NCBI GenBank assembly: GCA_013347225.1
Contig: CP054595.1
Span: 3,592,415 to 3,656,414 of the forward strand
Direction of reading: 5' to 3'
Source of the DNA: Candidatus Accumulibacter similis
GTDB taxonomy: Bacteria > Pseudomonadota > Gammaproteobacteria > Burkholderiales > Rhodocyclaceae
Length of the DNA stretch: 64,000 bases
Under the pieces are notes generated by a model. That model was given only the letters and a program-made list of their open reading frames with translations. It was not told where the DNA came from and searched no databases. This document shows, piece after piece, positions 23,141 through 33,397 of this stretch (position 1 is its first letter; each line of letters begins with the position of its first letter). A program made the translations under genes and the position numbers.

Positions 23141-25567
23141 TCAATGAGTGAGACCGGCGGACGCAGCCGCAGCCGGGTCGGGCGCAGTCGTCGCCACCGT
23201 TGGCGGCACGTCCGCCCCGTCGACAACCGACGGTTCCGGCTTGCGTTCGAGGGCGTGCTCTAGCACCTGATCGATCCAGCGCACTGGAATGAGCTCGAGC
23301 TTGTTCTTGATGTTGTCCGGAATCTCGGCCAGGTCCCGGACGTTTTCTTCCGGTATCAGAACCCTGGCCAGTCCGCCCCGGACAGCCGCGAGCAGCTTTT
23401 CCTTGAGACCGCCGATCGGCAGCACTTCGCCACGCAGGGTGATCTCGCCGGTCATCGCGACATCGCAACACACCGGTATGCCAGTCAACACGGACACCAA
23501 CGCGGTGCAGATGCCGACGCCAGCCGAAGGCCCATCCTTGGGGATCGCCCCCTCGGGGAGATGGATGTGGATGTCGCTCTTCTGGTAGAAATCGTGGTCG
23601 ATTCCCAGCGACTGCGCACGCTTGCGGACGACCGACAGCGCCGCCTGGACCGATTCCTGCATCACCTCGCCGAGCTTGCCGGTGGTCGTCGTCTTGCCTT
23701 TGCCCGGCAGGACCACCGCCTCAATGGTCAGCAGTTCGCCGCCAACCTCGGTCCATGCCAGACCCGTGACCTGGCCAATCTGGTTCTCGCGCTCGGCAAC
23801 GCCAAAGTTGTAGCGACGGACCCCGAGAAACTTGTCGAGGTTGCGCGCACTCACCGCGACCTTACCCTGACTCTTCCGCAACAACAGCGTCTTCACCACC
23901 TTGCGGCAAATCTTCGAGATGTCGCGCTCGAGCGAACGCACACCTGCCTCGCGCGTGTAGTAGCGAACGATGTCGCGCAATGCGCTCTCTGCCACCGTCA
24001 GCTCGGTCGCCTTCAGCCCGTTGTTCTTCATCTGCTTCGGCAGCAGGTAGCGCTGGGCGATGCTGACTTTCTCGTCCTCGGTGTACCCCGAGAGCCGGAT
24101 CACCTCCATGCGATCGAGCAACGGCGGCGGGATGTTCAGGGTGTTCGCCGTCGCCACGAACATCACCTCCGAGAGATCGTACTCGACCTCGACATAGTGG
24201 TCGACGAAAGTCGAGTTCTGCTCCGGATCAAGCACCTCGAGCAGCGCCGAACTTGGATCACCTCGAAAATCCTGTCCCATCTTGTCGACTTCGTCGAGTA
24301 GGAACAGCGGATTCCGGACGCCGATCTTGCTCATGTTCTGCAGGATCTTGCCCGGCATCGAACCAATGTAGGTTCGCCGGTGACCGCGGATTTCGGCCTC
24401 GTCACGAACACCACCAAGACTCATGCGAACGAACTTGCGGCCAGTGGCACGGGCTATCGACTGGCCGAGCGAGGTCTTGCCAACGCCGGGCGGCCCGACC
24501 AGGCAGAGGATCGGCGCTTTCAGGCGATCGACCCGCTGCTGCACGGCCAGATACTCGATGATCCGTTCCTTGACCTTCTCGAGGCCCCAGTGATCGGCGT
24601 CGAGAATCCGGCCGGCAGCCGCCAGATCCTTGCTGATTCGGGTCCGCTTGCGCCACGGCAGACCAATCAGCGTTTCGATGAAGTTGCGCACGACGGTCGC
24701 CTCTGCCGACATCGGCGACATCAGTCGCAGCTTGCGGAACTCCGCTTGCGCCTTGGCAAGTCCTTCCTTGCTCATCCCGGCAGCCTTGACCTTGCGATCC
24801 AATTCCTCCAGGTCGGCACCATCCTCGCCTTCACCAAGTTCCTTCTGGATCGCCTTGACCTGCTCGTTGAGATAGTACTCGCGCTGGCTCTTCTCCATCT
24901 GGCGCTTGACGCGGCCGCGGATGCGCTTCTCCACCTGCAGTATGTCTATCTCGGACTCCAACTGCGCCAGCAGCCGTTCGATACGCGCACGGACGTCGAA
25001 CATCTCGAGGATTTCCTGCTTCTGCTCGAGCTTCAGCGGCAGATGCGCGGCAATCGTGTCGGCCAGACGTCCAGCCTCCTCGATGCCGGCGATCGAGGTC
25101 AGGATTTCGGGAGGTATCTTCTTGTTGAGCTTGACGTACTGATCGAACTGAGCGATGACCGCACGCCGCAGTGCTTCCACCTCGTGGTTGACGCCATCCT
25201 CGGCCGGAACCGGGCGCGCCTCCGCAAGGAACATCTCAGACCGCGAATCAATCGCCTGCAGGCGGGCGCGCTGCCCGCCCTCGACCAGCACCTTGACCGT
25301 CCCATCGGGCAGCTTGAGCATCTGCAGAATGTTGGCGAGACAGCCGACGCCATACAGATCCTCGGCTTCGGGCTCGTCCTTGACAGCCGACTTCTGCGCC
25401 ACGAGGAGGATGCTCTTGCCAGCCTCCATAGCCGTTTCCAGAGCCTTGATCGACTTCGGGCGACCGACAAAGAGCGGGATGACCATATGCGGAAACACGA
25501 CGACGTCGCGCAGCGGCAACAGCGGCAGTTTGAGCGGCTCGGCAGACAGCTTCGGGGGTGCAGACAT
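23141..25567 (-). CDS. lon: ATP-dependent protease Lon
   Basis: An 808-residue cytosolic AAA+ serine protease that degrades misfolded and regulatory proteins. The LON substrate-binding domain occupies about residues 15-210. The AAA+ module carries Walker A GPPGVGKT and Walker B FLLDEVDKMG. The C-terminal protease domain has the catalytic Ser in PKDGPSAGV and Lys in GGLKEKLLAA. The ATG at 25567 gives the usual N-terminus; an in-frame extension from 25627 adds 20 residues and is less likely. Downstream of clpX in the conserved tig-clpP-clpX-lon order. The tail after the protease domain is Ala/Pro-rich. Confidence 0.97.
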   Translation of the reverse strand: MSAPPKLSAEPLKLPLLPLRDVVVFPHMVIPLFVGRPKSIKALETAMEAGKSILLVAQKSAVKDEPEAEDLYGVGCLANILQMLKLPDGTVKVLVEGGQRARLQAIDSRSEMFLAEARPVPAEDGVNHEVEALRRAVIAQFDQYVKLNKKIPPEILTSIAGIEEAGRLADTIAAHLPLKLEQKQEILEMFDVRARIERLLAQLESEIDILQVEKRIRGRVKRQMEKSQREYYLNEQVKAIQKELGEGEDGADLEELDRKVKAAGMSKEGLAKAQAEFRKLRLMSPMSAEATVVRNFIETLIGLPWRKRTRISKDLAAAGRILDADHWGLEKVKERIIEYLAVQQRVDRLKAPILCLVGPPGVGKTSLGQSIARATGRKFVRMSLGGVRDEAEIRGHRRTYIGSMPGKILQNMSKIGVRNPLFLLDEVDKMGQDFRGDPSSALLEVLDPEQNSTFVDHYVEVEYDLSEVMFVATANTLNIPPPLLDRMEVIRLSGYTEDEKVSIAQRYLLPKQMKNNGLKATELTVAESALRDIVRYYTREAGVRSLERDISKICRKVVKTLLLRKSQGKVAVSARNLDKFLGVRRYNFGVAERENQIGQVTGLAWTEVGGELLTIEAVVLPGKGKTTTTGKLGEVMQESVQAALSVVRKRAQSLGIDHDFYQKSDIHIHLPEGAIPKDGPSAGVGICTALVSVLTGIPVCCDVAMTGEITLRGEVLPIGGLKEKLLAAVRGGLARVLIPEENVRDLAEIPDNIKNKLELIPVRWIDQVLEHALERKPEPSVVDGADVPPTVATTAPDPAAAASAGLTH

Positions 25568-25651
25568 GGGTTGTGCCCTATAGGTGGAGGCTCTCGCGGG
25601 ATATGGTGGCAAGAGCCCGAATTTCAAGCCGCAGCAAAGGCGGCCAGGACA

Positions 25652-26926
25652 TCAGTTACCGCCAGACACCTTTGGCTGATCCGCGTAGATCAGCAACGGC
25701 TTGGCATCACCGACGATCACCCCTTCGTCGATAACGACCTCTGTGACATTCTCCATACCTGGAAGTTCGTACATCGTGTCGAGCAGGACTCCCTCGAGGA
25801 TCGAGCGCAAACCACGCGCTCCGGTCTTCCTTTCAAGCGCCTTGCGGGCAATCGCCATCATTGCCGCCGGCCGTATTTCGAGCGCGACCCCCTCCATGGC
25901 GAACAGCTTCTGGTACTGCTTGACCAGTGCATTCTTGGGTTCAACGAGGATTTCCACCAGCGCGGCCGCCGACAGTTCTTCAAGGGTAGCAATCACCGGC
26001 AACCGTCCGATGAGTTCGGGTATCAGACCGAACTTGATCAGATCCTCGGGTTCAACGGTTCGCAGGACCTCGCCGATCGCCCGCTTGTTGTCCTTGCTGC
26101 GGACCTCGGCGCCAAAGCCGATGCCACCGCGCTCGGAGCGATTGCGAATCACCTTGTCGAGGCCATCGAAAGCGCCGCCGCAGACAAACAGGATGTTCGT
26201 CGTGTCGACCTGCACGAAGTCCTGATTGGGGTGCTTGCGACCGCCCTGGGGCGGCACCGAGGCAACCGTCCCTTCGATCAGCTTCAGCAGCGCCTGCTGC
26301 ACTCCTTCGCCCGACACGTCGCGCGTGATCGACGGATTGTCCGACTTGCGCGAGATCTTGTCGATCTCGTCGATGTAGACGATGCCGCGCTGCGCCTTTT
26401 CGGTATCGTAGTCGGCCTTCTGCAGCAGTTTCTGGATGATGTTCTCGACATCCTCGCCGACGTAGCCGGCTTCGGTCAGGGTCGTCGCATCCGCCATCAC
26501 GAAGGGCACGTCGAGCATGCGGGCGAGCGTCTGTGCCAGCAGGGTCTTGCCCGAGCCGGTCGGGCCGATGAGCAGAATGTTGCTCTTGGCGAGTTCGATC
26601 TCGTCGGTGGTCTTGCTGAAATGCCGCAGCCGCTTGTAGTGGTTGTAGACCGCCACCGACAGGATGCGCTTCGCCTGGTCCTGCCCAATCACGTACTGAT
26701 CGAGGAGCGCCGAGATCTCCCGCGGCGTCGGCAGTTCGCCCTTACCGCCCTTGCCGCCGCCCTGGTCGGCCGCGATCTCGTCGCGAACGATATCGTTGCA
26801 CAGCTCGATGCATTCGTCGCAGATGAAAACCGACGGTCCGGCGATCAGCTTCTTGACCTCGTGCTGGCTCTTGCCGCAGAACGAGCAGTAGAGGAGTTTC
26901 TCAGTGCCACTTTTCTTTTCCGACAT
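25652..26926 (-). CDS. clpX: Clp protease ATPase subunit ClpX
   Basis: A 424-residue AAA+ unfoldase that feeds substrates to ClpP. The N-terminal zinc-binding domain has CSFCGK and CDECIELC (four Cys ligands). Walker A is GPTGSGKT and Walker B is [10 protein letters not shown]. The pore loop GYVGEDVE and the ClpP-contacting IGF-type loop (GIGFGAEV) are both present. Start and length are normal. It follows clpP on the same strand after 48 bases. Confidence 0.97.
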   Translation of the reverse strand: MSEKKSGTEKLLYCSFCGKSQHEVKKLIAGPSVFICDECIELCNDIVRDEIAADQGGGKGGKGELPTPREISALLDQYVIGQDQAKRILSVAVYNHYKRLRHFSKTTDEIELAKSNILLIGPTGSGKTLLAQTLARMLDVPFVMADATTLTEAGYVGEDVENIIQKLLQKADYDTEKAQRGIVYIDEIDKISRKSDNPSITRDVSGEGVQQALLKLIEGTVASVPPQGGRKHPNQDFVQVDTTNILFVCGGAFDGLDKVIRNRSERGGIGFGAEVRSKDNKRAIGEVLRTVEPEDLIKFGLIPELIGRLPVIATLEELSAAALVEILVEPKNALVKQYQKLFAMEGVALEIRPAAMMAIARKALERKTGARGLRSILEGVLLDTMYELPGMENVTEVVIDEGVIVGDAKPLLIYADQPKVSGGN

Positions 26927-26974
26927 CTCGTCTACCTCACAGTCGAGCCCGACCGGGGCTACCCGGATGCGGCG

Positions 26975-27607
26975 TCAGAGCGCCGCCTGCCGATTGGCCA
27001 GTACCTTGTCGATCAAGCCGTATTCTGCCGCTTCCTGCGCCGAAAGGAAATTGTCGCGATCGGTATCGCGTTCGATCCGCTCGATCGCCTGCCCCGTGTG
27101 CTGCGCCATGAGTTCATTGAGCTTGGCGCGCAGCGACAGGATTTCCTTCGCATGGATCGCGATATCCGAGGCCTGCCCCTGGAAGCCACCCATCGGCTGG
27201 TGGATCATCACCCGCGAGTTCGGCAGCGCGAAGCGCTTGCCGGCAGCGCCGGCCGCCAGCAGGAAGGCCCCCATCGAGCATGCCTGCCCCATGCACAGGG
27301 TCGAGACGTCGGGCTTGACGAACTGCATCGTGTCGTAGATCGACAGCCCCGCCGAGACCGCACCGCCCGGTGAGTTTATGTAGAAGTGGATGTCCTTGTC
27401 CGGATTCTCGGCTTCGAGAAACAGAAGCTGCGCGACCACCAGGTTCGCCGTCACGTCATTGACCGGACCAACGAGAAAGATCACGCGCTCCTTCAGCAGA
27501 CGCGAGTAGATATCATAGGCGCGTTCGCCACGACCGCTCTGCTCGATCACCATCGGCACCAGTCCAAGTGCCTGCGGGTTCCAACTACCTGCGGGGTCAA
27601 TGCCCAT
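26975..27607 (-). CDS. clpP: ATP-dependent Clp protease proteolytic subunit ClpP
   Basis: A 210-residue serine protease forming the tetradecameric chamber. The catalytic Ser is in [10 protein letters not shown], His in MIHQPMGG, and Asp in the [10 protein letters not shown] region. The ATG at 27607 gives the usual length and is preceded by AAGGAAA; a longer frame from 27736 encodes an unrelated Trp/Arg-rich leader and is rejected. It sits between tig and clpX. Confidence 0.96.
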   Translation of the reverse strand: MGIDPAGSWNPQALGLVPMVIEQSGRGERAYDIYSRLLKERVIFLVGPVNDVTANLVVAQLLFLEAENPDKDIHFYINSPGGAVSAGLSIYDTMQFVKPDVSTLCMGQACSMGAFLLAAGAAGKRFALPNSRVMIHQPMGGFQGQASDIAIHAKEILSLRAKLNELMAQHTGQAIERIERDTDRDNFLSAQEAAEYGLIDKVLANRQAAL

Positions 27608-27764
27608 TTCGTTTCCTTGGTTGCCGTGAAATCGCTGTCGCGATTCACGAAGCCCCTTCCACCACCAGGGCTGGAAGAGCATCAGGGGCAAGGGAAGCCG
27701 ACGATGCCAATGGCGCTGCGCAGCCGCTGCCGCCACTTCGTCGCCAGCACCGCCGCGCCGCGTG

Positions 27765-29084
27765 TCAGGCTTGCTGCCCCATCAGTTCGGCGAAGGCCAC
27801 CGGCTTGTCACGAACCGTCACCCGCTGCAGAACCCATTCGACCACGTTCGCCTCGATCGCCGCGCCTTCAAAATCGTTGAGGCGTTCGGCCTTGGCGTAG
27901 TACCAGCGAACGACCTCTGGCGGATTGTCGTAGCTTTGCGCAGCCTCCTCGACCAGTTCCTTCACCTGCGCCGGCTGCGCCTGCAGATCGTTGACCCTGA
28001 CGATTTCCGACAGGATCAGGCCGATCGATACCCGCCGCCGGGCCTGATCGGTGAACCACTCCGGTCGCATCGGCAGATCCTTGACCTGCATGCCGCGCTG
28101 CTCCATATCCTGACGCGCCGCCTGCATCAACCGCTCGACCTCTCGCTGAACCAGAGCCTCCGGCACGTGCAGCGGGTTCGCCTGCAACAGCACGTCCATC
28201 ACCTGGGCGGTAATCCGGCCCTGCAGACGCTTCTTCACTTCCCGCCGGAGGTTGGCCTCGATCTCGGCCCGCATCTGCGTCAGGTCGCCATTCTCGACAC
28301 CCAGAGCGCGGGCGAAATCCCCGTCGAGTTCCGGCAGGACTGGCTCACAGACCTCCTTGAGCACGATGTCGAAGGTCACCGACTGGCCTGCCAGATCCTT
28401 CGAGAAGTACTCGTCCGGGAACGTCATGTCGAACGACTTGGCTTCGCCGGCGCGCGTGCCGATCACCGCATTCTCGAAGTCGGAAAGCATCTTCCCTTCC
28501 CCGAGGACGAAACGGTAGTCCTTGCCCTGGCCACCCGCAAAGGGCTCGCCGTCCTTCTTGCCGAGGAAGTCGATGGTGACCCGGTCGGCCAGAGCCGCCG
28601 CACGATCGACCGGCTCGTAGCGCACACGCTGCTTGCGCAGAATCTCCAGCGTGCTGTCGATCTCCTCCACACCGACCTCGAGCACTGGCCGTTCGACTTC
28701 GACGCCGGCAAGATCACTCAGCGTGACTTCCGGGTAAACCTCGAACGTCGCCGAGAAATCCATGTGCGTCGTACTGCCGCTGTTGTTCGCCTCGATCTTC
28801 GGCGTACCGGCGACGCGCAGCTTCTGGGCACTGACCGCCTCGCCGAACAAACGCCCCAAGGCCTCCTGCAGGGCGTCCAAGCGCGCCTGGTGGCCATACT
28901 GCTGCCTGACGATGCTGGCCGGCACCTTGCCTGGGCGAAAGCCCGGCAGCTTCATGTTCTTGCCCAGGCGCAACAGGCGCCGGTCGACTTCCTGCTCGAG
29001 TTCGGCTATCGGCACCGACAGGTCGAGGCGGCGCTCAAGGGCACTTGCCACGGGTGCAGCAGTGTTAGCAGCGTTAGTTTCCAT
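27765..29084 (-). CDS. tig: Trigger factor
   Basis: A ribosome-bound chaperone and peptidyl-prolyl isomerase of 439 residues. The ribosome-binding signature (GFRPGKVP) lies in the N-terminal domain near residue 50. The FKBP-type domain begins around residue 155 ([13 protein letters not shown]) and the helical substrate-cradling domain follows. I place the start at the ATG at 29084, preceded by AAGGA. The open frame continues upstream to 29288 without family resemblance. First gene of the tig-clpP-clpX-lon cluster. Confidence 0.95.
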   Translation of the reverse strand: METNAANTAAPVASALERRLDLSVPIAELEQEVDRRLLRLGKNMKLPGFRPGKVPASIVRQQYGHQARLDALQEALGRLFGEAVSAQKLRVAGTPKIEANNSGSTTHMDFSATFEVYPEVTLSDLAGVEVERPVLEVGVEEIDSTLEILRKQRVRYEPVDRAAALADRVTIDFLGKKDGEPFAGGQGKDYRFVLGEGKMLSDFENAVIGTRAGEAKSFDMTFPDEYFSKDLAGQSVTFDIVLKEVCEPVLPELDGDFARALGVENGDLTQMRAEIEANLRREVKKRLQGRITAQVMDVLLQANPLHVPEALVQREVERLMQAARQDMEQRGMQVKDLPMRPEWFTDQARRRVSIGLILSEIVRVNDLQAQPAQVKELVEEAAQSYDNPPEVVRWYYAKAERLNDFEGAAIEANVVEWVLQRVTVRDKPVAFAELMGQQA

Positions 29085-29533
29085 TGAAAAATCCTTGTGA
29101 TACAGGCTGAAATGTGACTCGAACCGGAGGTCGCCACGAACGACCCCGGACGCTTCCAGACCGTGCTGCGCCGGCAGCCGGAGCGACCGCCGGCGGGCAC
29201 CAGACGACTGCGCTACAACCGCCTCCCGCCGCGCCTGCACGACGACCACAGACCCACCCGGGCACTCTCGGCAGCCACCGCCAGCCACGCGCCGACCGTT
29301 GCGCTGCCTCCCCGCGCACGGAAAGCGGGTGATTCTACAGTATTATTCGACGCCTCGAAACCCACCGCCCGGCAAACCCGGCAACGGGTCGGTGGCGCCC
29401 TGCCGGCAAGCCGAGCATTCGCCCGACCGCCGGCACGAGGAGGCGCGGCAGCCGATGCGTCGATGACGACGCGCAGCTGTAAGTAAATCACGCACGCTGC
29501 GACAGCACCTGCACACCCCACGGAGAACGACTC
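29085..29533. other. Divergent intergenic region, tig / arsS
   Basis: About 450 bases without a gene I can support. The sequence is GC-rich except for a short AT-rich patch (29337-29350, minus strand AATAATACTGTAGAAT) that could hold the -10 region of the tig promoter. No clear -35, operator, RNA or terminator was recognised. Open frames here are shadows. Confidence 0.5.
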
Positions 29534-30532
29534 ATGCACGCCACCCTGCCCCTGCTCTCGATCACGACGTTCCCGGCCGTGGCCCGCCGTTCGGTCGAGG
29601 TCCTCCAGGTCAACCTCGGCTACCGCTGCAACCAGAGCTGCCTCCACTGCCACGTCAACGCCGGTCCGCAGCGCCGAGAGGAAATGACCGCCGAGACGGT
29701 GGATGCCGTGCTTGCCTTCATCTCGGCCAGTCCCGAAGTCCGGGCGCTCGACCTCACCGGCGGCGCACCCGAGCTGAACCCGCACTTCCGGCGACTGGTG
29801 GTCGCCGGCCGGCAGCGTGGCCTGCGGGTGATCGACCGCTGCAACCTCACCATTCTCGAGGAGCCCGGGCACGAGGATCTCGCCGACTTTCTCGCCACGC
29901 ATCGCATCGAGGTCGTCGCCTCGCTGCCGTGCTACCTCGAGGAAAACGTCGAGCAACAGCGTGGCAAGGGCAGCTTCGCCGCCAGCATCCGCGGCCTGCA
30001 GCGGCTGAACGCGCTCGGTTATGGCGTGGCAGACAGCGGGCTGCAGCTCAACCTCGTCTTCAATCCGCAGGGGCCGACGCTGCCACCACCGCAGGCCGCA
30101 CTGGCGACGGCTTACCGGGAACAGCTCGGAGAAAGGTTCGGCATCGTCTTCAACCAGCTCTTCACCCTGGCAAACATGCCGATCCAGCGCTTTGGCTCGG
30201 TCCTCGTCTCGCGTGGCCAGTTCAACGGCTACATGCAACTGCTGCGTGCCGCCCACCGCGAGGAAAACGTCGCGCACATCATGTGTCGCAATCTGCTCTC
30301 GGTCGACTGGCAAGGCTATCTCTATGACTGCGATTTCAACCAGCAACTCGGCCTGCCGATCGGCGGGCGCGGCAGTTTTCGCCTGCACATCAGCGACATC
30401 GACGCGGCCTCACTCGAGGGTCACGCAATCCGTGTCGCCGAACACTGCTACGGCTGCACCGCCGGACAGGGGTCGAGTTGTGCTGGCGCCCTCGGCGACG
30501 AGCCGGCCCCAGCGCCAACCTGTGGCACCTGA
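29534..30532 (+). CDS. arsS: Radical SAM protein, ArsS family (DUF3641 C-terminus)
   Basis: This 332-residue protein carries the radical SAM cluster motif CNQSCLHCH (Cys-x3-Cys-x2-Cys) near residue 36 and a second Cys-rich region at the C-terminus (MCRNLLSVDW, CDFNQQLGLP, CYGCTAGQGSSC) that would bind further FeS clusters. That arrangement is typical of the ArsS family, linked to arsenosugar synthesis by radical transfer of the 5'-deoxyadenosyl group to methylated arsenic. No arsM or ars operon is next to it here, so the substrate is an assignment by family. The start is preceded by GGAGA. Confidence 0.8.
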   Translation: MHATLPLLSITTFPAVARRSVEVLQVNLGYRCNQSCLHCHVNAGPQRREEMTAETVDAVLAFISASPEVRALDLTGGAPELNPHFRRLVVAGRQRGLRVIDRCNLTILEEPGHEDLADFLATHRIEVVASLPCYLEENVEQQRGKGSFAASIRGLQRLNALGYGVADSGLQLNLVFNPQGPTLPPPQAALATAYREQLGERFGIVFNQLFTLANMPIQRFGSVLVSRGQFNGYMQLLRAAHREENVAHIMCRNLLSVDWQGYLYDCDFNQQLGLPIGGRGSFRLHISDIDAASLEGHAIRVAEHCYGCTAGQGSSCAGALGDEPAPAPTCGT

Positions 30533-30646
30533 ACTGCTGCCAGGTACAACGGCAGGCGCACCGCCCAAGACCGCTCGTACCCCGCGGACAGGAGCACAGG
30601 ACGATGAGCAACGCCGGTCTGCCGGTCGCCCGGGCGCTGGCAGCAA

Positions 30647-31990
30647 TCACTCCGGCGGTAGCAGCAGGCTTGCCGTCTCCTGCAAGTCCTTTTCCGACAG
30701 TACGCCAGCGGCGGCCCTGAGCTGCAGGGTGCTGAGCAGATACTCGTAACGCGCCTGCGCGAGGTCGCGCCTGGCGACAAACATCACGCGTTCGGCGTTG
30801 AGCACATCAACGTTGCTCCTGATCCCGCTGCGCATGCCGCGCAGCGTCCCCTCGACGGCCACGACGCTGGCGTCGACGGCCTTCTGATAAGCGGCGACCT
30901 TGCTGACACCCGTCTCGACTGCCATGAACTGCCGCCGGACCTCGACCAGAACCTCGTTGACGGCCGCATCCAGCTCGGCCCGGGCGCGCTCGCGGTTGGC
31001 GACCGCCTGGTCGGTCAACGCGTTGACCCGGCCGCCGGCAAAGAACGGGATGTTCAGCTGCATGCCAACGGAGTTGATGACGTTCCGCTGGTCGACAGTC
31101 GACAGCGTTTCCCCCTGCGTTCGCGATGCGCGCGCAACCAGGTCGAGCTGTGGATAATGGCCGGCGCGATTGCGATCGACCTCGAGGCTGGCGAACTCGA
31201 AGGACTTGCGCCGCGCCCGAATCTCCGGGCTGCTCTCCTCCGCCATCGCCGACCACTGGTCGAGACCGACGCCTTGCATCGCGCTCGGGCTGAAGTCCGG
31301 ACGCAGCGGCCATAGCGGCGCCATCGCCTTGCCAGTCATCGTCTCCAGCTTGAGCATCGCCACCGACAACCGGTCGATGGCATCGGCGCGACCGGCACGG
31401 GCGAGCTGCAATCGTGACTCAGCCTCGGCAACCTCGGTCACCGTCCCCTCGCCCCCCCGGCGCCGCCGTTCTGAGGTCTCACGGTCGGCACGGTAGGCGG
31501 CGATCTCGGCATCGCTCAGCGCCAGCCTCTCGAGCGAGAACAGTACCTCGAAATAGGCTGCCGCGAGCTTGACGGCGAACTCCGCTTCCTTGCGATCGAA
31601 GACGGCGTCGCTGAACGCCGCCTGCACGCCCCCCTGCCGGTAGCGGACGAAACTGTCGTAGTTGAACAACGGCTGCCGCAGGGCAATGGCAGCAGCCTCC
31701 TCGCGGTAATCGAGATCCTCGGTCGGGCTGCCTGCCCTGGTGTAGTACGTCCGTTCACCCCGGTTCCTCGAATAGGCGCCAGTCATGCCGATGTTCGGCA
31801 GCAATCCGGCGCGGCCGATGGCGATCGCATACTGCCCGGCGTCCCGCTCGTAGCGCGCTGCGCGTAGGGTCGGATCGTTCTGTCGCGCGGCGTAGTACGC
31901 ATCCATCAGGCCGGCCGCCGACACCGCGGACGCCACCAGTGCCAGCACGCAGCCCGCCAGCCCGGCAGCAGCGCAACTCCTCATCCTCAT
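30647..31990 (-). CDS. TolC-family outer membrane channel of a type I secretion system
   Basis: A 447-residue outer membrane factor. It begins with a signal peptide (hydrophobic core at about residues 8-25, cleavage near VSAAG), then two OEP repeats of long helices and short beta strands (the LxDAYxxARxNDPTLRAA start is characteristic). It would form the trimeric exit duct for the HlyD and ABC proteins encoded immediately upstream. Its ATG overlaps the stop of the HlyD gene (ATGA), so the three genes form one operon. It converges on arsS. Confidence 0.9.
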   Translation of the reverse strand: MRMRSCAAAGLAGCVLALVASAVSAAGLMDAYYAARQNDPTLRAARYERDAGQYAIAIGRAGLLPNIGMTGAYSRNRGERTYYTRAGSPTEDLDYREEAAAIALRQPLFNYDSFVRYRQGGVQAAFSDAVFDRKEAEFAVKLAAAYFEVLFSLERLALSDAEIAAYRADRETSERRRRGGEGTVTEVAEAESRLQLARAGRADAIDRLSVAMLKLETMTGKAMAPLWPLRPDFSPSAMQGVGLDQWSAMAEESSPEIRARRKSFEFASLEVDRNRAGHYPQLDLVARASRTQGETLSTVDQRNVINSVGMQLNIPFFAGGRVNALTDQAVANRERARAELDAAVNEVLVEVRRQFMAVETGVSKVAAYQKAVDASVVAVEGTLRGMRSGIRSNVDVLNAERVMFVARRDLAQARYEYLLSTLQLRAAAGVLSEKDLQETASLLLPPE

Positions 31991-33381
31991 TCCTCGGTCA
32001 GCGCCGTCTTCATGCGATCGACGAGGGGCTTGAAGAGATAGTTCAACATCGTCCGCTCACCGGTCTTGATGAACACCTCGGCGGGCATGCCGGCCTTGAT
32101 CTCGTAGCTCTTGAGCTTCTTCATCCCGTCCTCGGTGACGACCACCTGACCACGGTAGTACGGCGGCACCCTGCCCTGCGGATCGGTCGTTGCGTCGGCC
32201 GCGACCTGCACGAAGTCACCCGGAATCTGTGGCGTCGTGCGCTGGTTGAACGCGGGAAAAGTGATGTCGACCGGCGAGCCGATGCGCACCTTGTCGATCA
32301 GCGTCGTCGGAATCTGCACATCGATGCGCAGCGGCTCGTTCTTCGGCACCACGTCCATCAGCGGCGTCCCCGGCGCCAGCACGCCGCCGACGGTATGCAC
32401 GCTCAGTCCGACGACGATTCCCTCCGCCGGCGCGCGGATATCCGTGTTGGCGAGTTCGAAGGCCAGTCCGGCGAGACGACTGTCAAGCGATGTCACCTCC
32501 TTCTGCACCTCGGCGAGGCCGTTCTCGACGTCCTTGTCGTAATCCTGCTGGCGCGCGGTCATCCGCATCCGGACCTCGGCAATGCTCTGTCGTGTTCGCC
32601 CGAGATTGCCGATGTCCTCGGAAATTGCACCGCTGAGCTGCGCCAGCAGACGCTCCTGCTCGGACAGGCGGTTGCGCGGGAGATAACCTTCCGCCGCCAA
32701 GTCGCGCAAGCCCTTGAGCTCGTCCAGCAGCAGCCTGCTCTGCTCTTCCTTGGCCCGCCGCGTCGCCTCGAGGCCCTGGGCCGACGACTGCAGACCGGCG
32801 AGCATGCTGCGCATCGCCCCCAGTTCAGCCTGCAGCGCCGCCTGCCGGGAACGCAACAACTGCGTCTGCACCGCCATCGCACTCGCAGCGCGCGGGTCGT
32901 CGCGTGCCTGCAGCAATGCGTCAGGAAAGACGATCTCCGACTTGCCCTGCGCCTCCGCCAGCAGCCTCGACTCGGCCGCCTTGGCGACGAACCATTGGCT
33001 CCGCGCCACCTCGTACTGCGAACTCGCCATCGTTGGGTCGAGACGAACGAGTACCTGGCCGCTCTGCACTCCATCCCCGTCCTTGACCAGAATCGCTTCG
33101 ACCTTTCCCGCACCAAGGTTCTGCACCGTCTTGCGGTTGCCGGTCACGACGACCTGACCACCCGCCGGGACCCCTTGGTCGAGAGGCGCCAGAGCCGCCC
33201 ACAGCATGAAGCCGCCGAAACCGATGGCGAGAACCAGCCAGCCGAAACGCGACGCCCGACCATGATCGATATCGACCGCAGCCGCCCGCTGCCCGCCGAC
33301 CTCACCGAACTGCGCGACCTCGCCAACATCGGTGATGTCGGCCTCGGACGCCTTCTTCCGCCCAAACATGCTGATCGACAT
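31987..33381 (-). CDS. HlyD-family membrane fusion protein (type I secretion adaptor)
   Basis: A 464-residue periplasmic adaptor that links the inner-membrane ABC exporter to the TolC-like channel. A single membrane span is at about residues 48-68 (GWLVLAIGFGGFMLWAALA). It is followed by a biotinyl-lipoyl-like half-motif, a long coiled-coil hairpin (about residues 150-290) and a beta-barrel domain. The start at 33381 is decided by a strong AGGAGG four bases upstream. It is the second gene of the operon, 16 bases after the ABC gene. Confidence 0.92.
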   Translation of the reverse strand: MSISMFGRKKASEADITDVGEVAQFGEVGGQRAAAVDIDHGRASRFGWLVLAIGFGGFMLWAALAPLDQGVPAGGQVVVTGNRKTVQNLGAGKVEAILVKDGDGVQSGQVLVRLDPTMASSQYEVARSQWFVAKAAESRLLAEAQGKSEIVFPDALLQARDDPRAASAMAVQTQLLRSRQAALQAELGAMRSMLAGLQSSAQGLEATRRAKEEQSRLLLDELKGLRDLAAEGYLPRNRLSEQERLLAQLSGAISEDIGNLGRTRQSIAEVRMRMTARQQDYDKDVENGLAEVQKEVTSLDSRLAGLAFELANTDIRAPAEGIVVGLSVHTVGGVLAPGTPLMDVVPKNEPLRIDVQIPTTLIDKVRIGSPVDITFPAFNQRTTPQIPGDFVQVAADATTDPQGRVPPYYRGQVVVTEDGMKKLKSYEIKAGMPAEVFIKTGERTMLNYLFKPLVDRMKTALTEE

Positions 33382-33397
33382 CCTCCTGATTCTCCCT

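Noticed and set aside
24380..27373. A 997-codon plus-strand open frame opposite clpX, lon and clpP
   Set aside because: It is antisense to three well-recognised genes, has biased His/Arg/Asp-rich composition and no domain; it is a by-product of high GC and codon phase.
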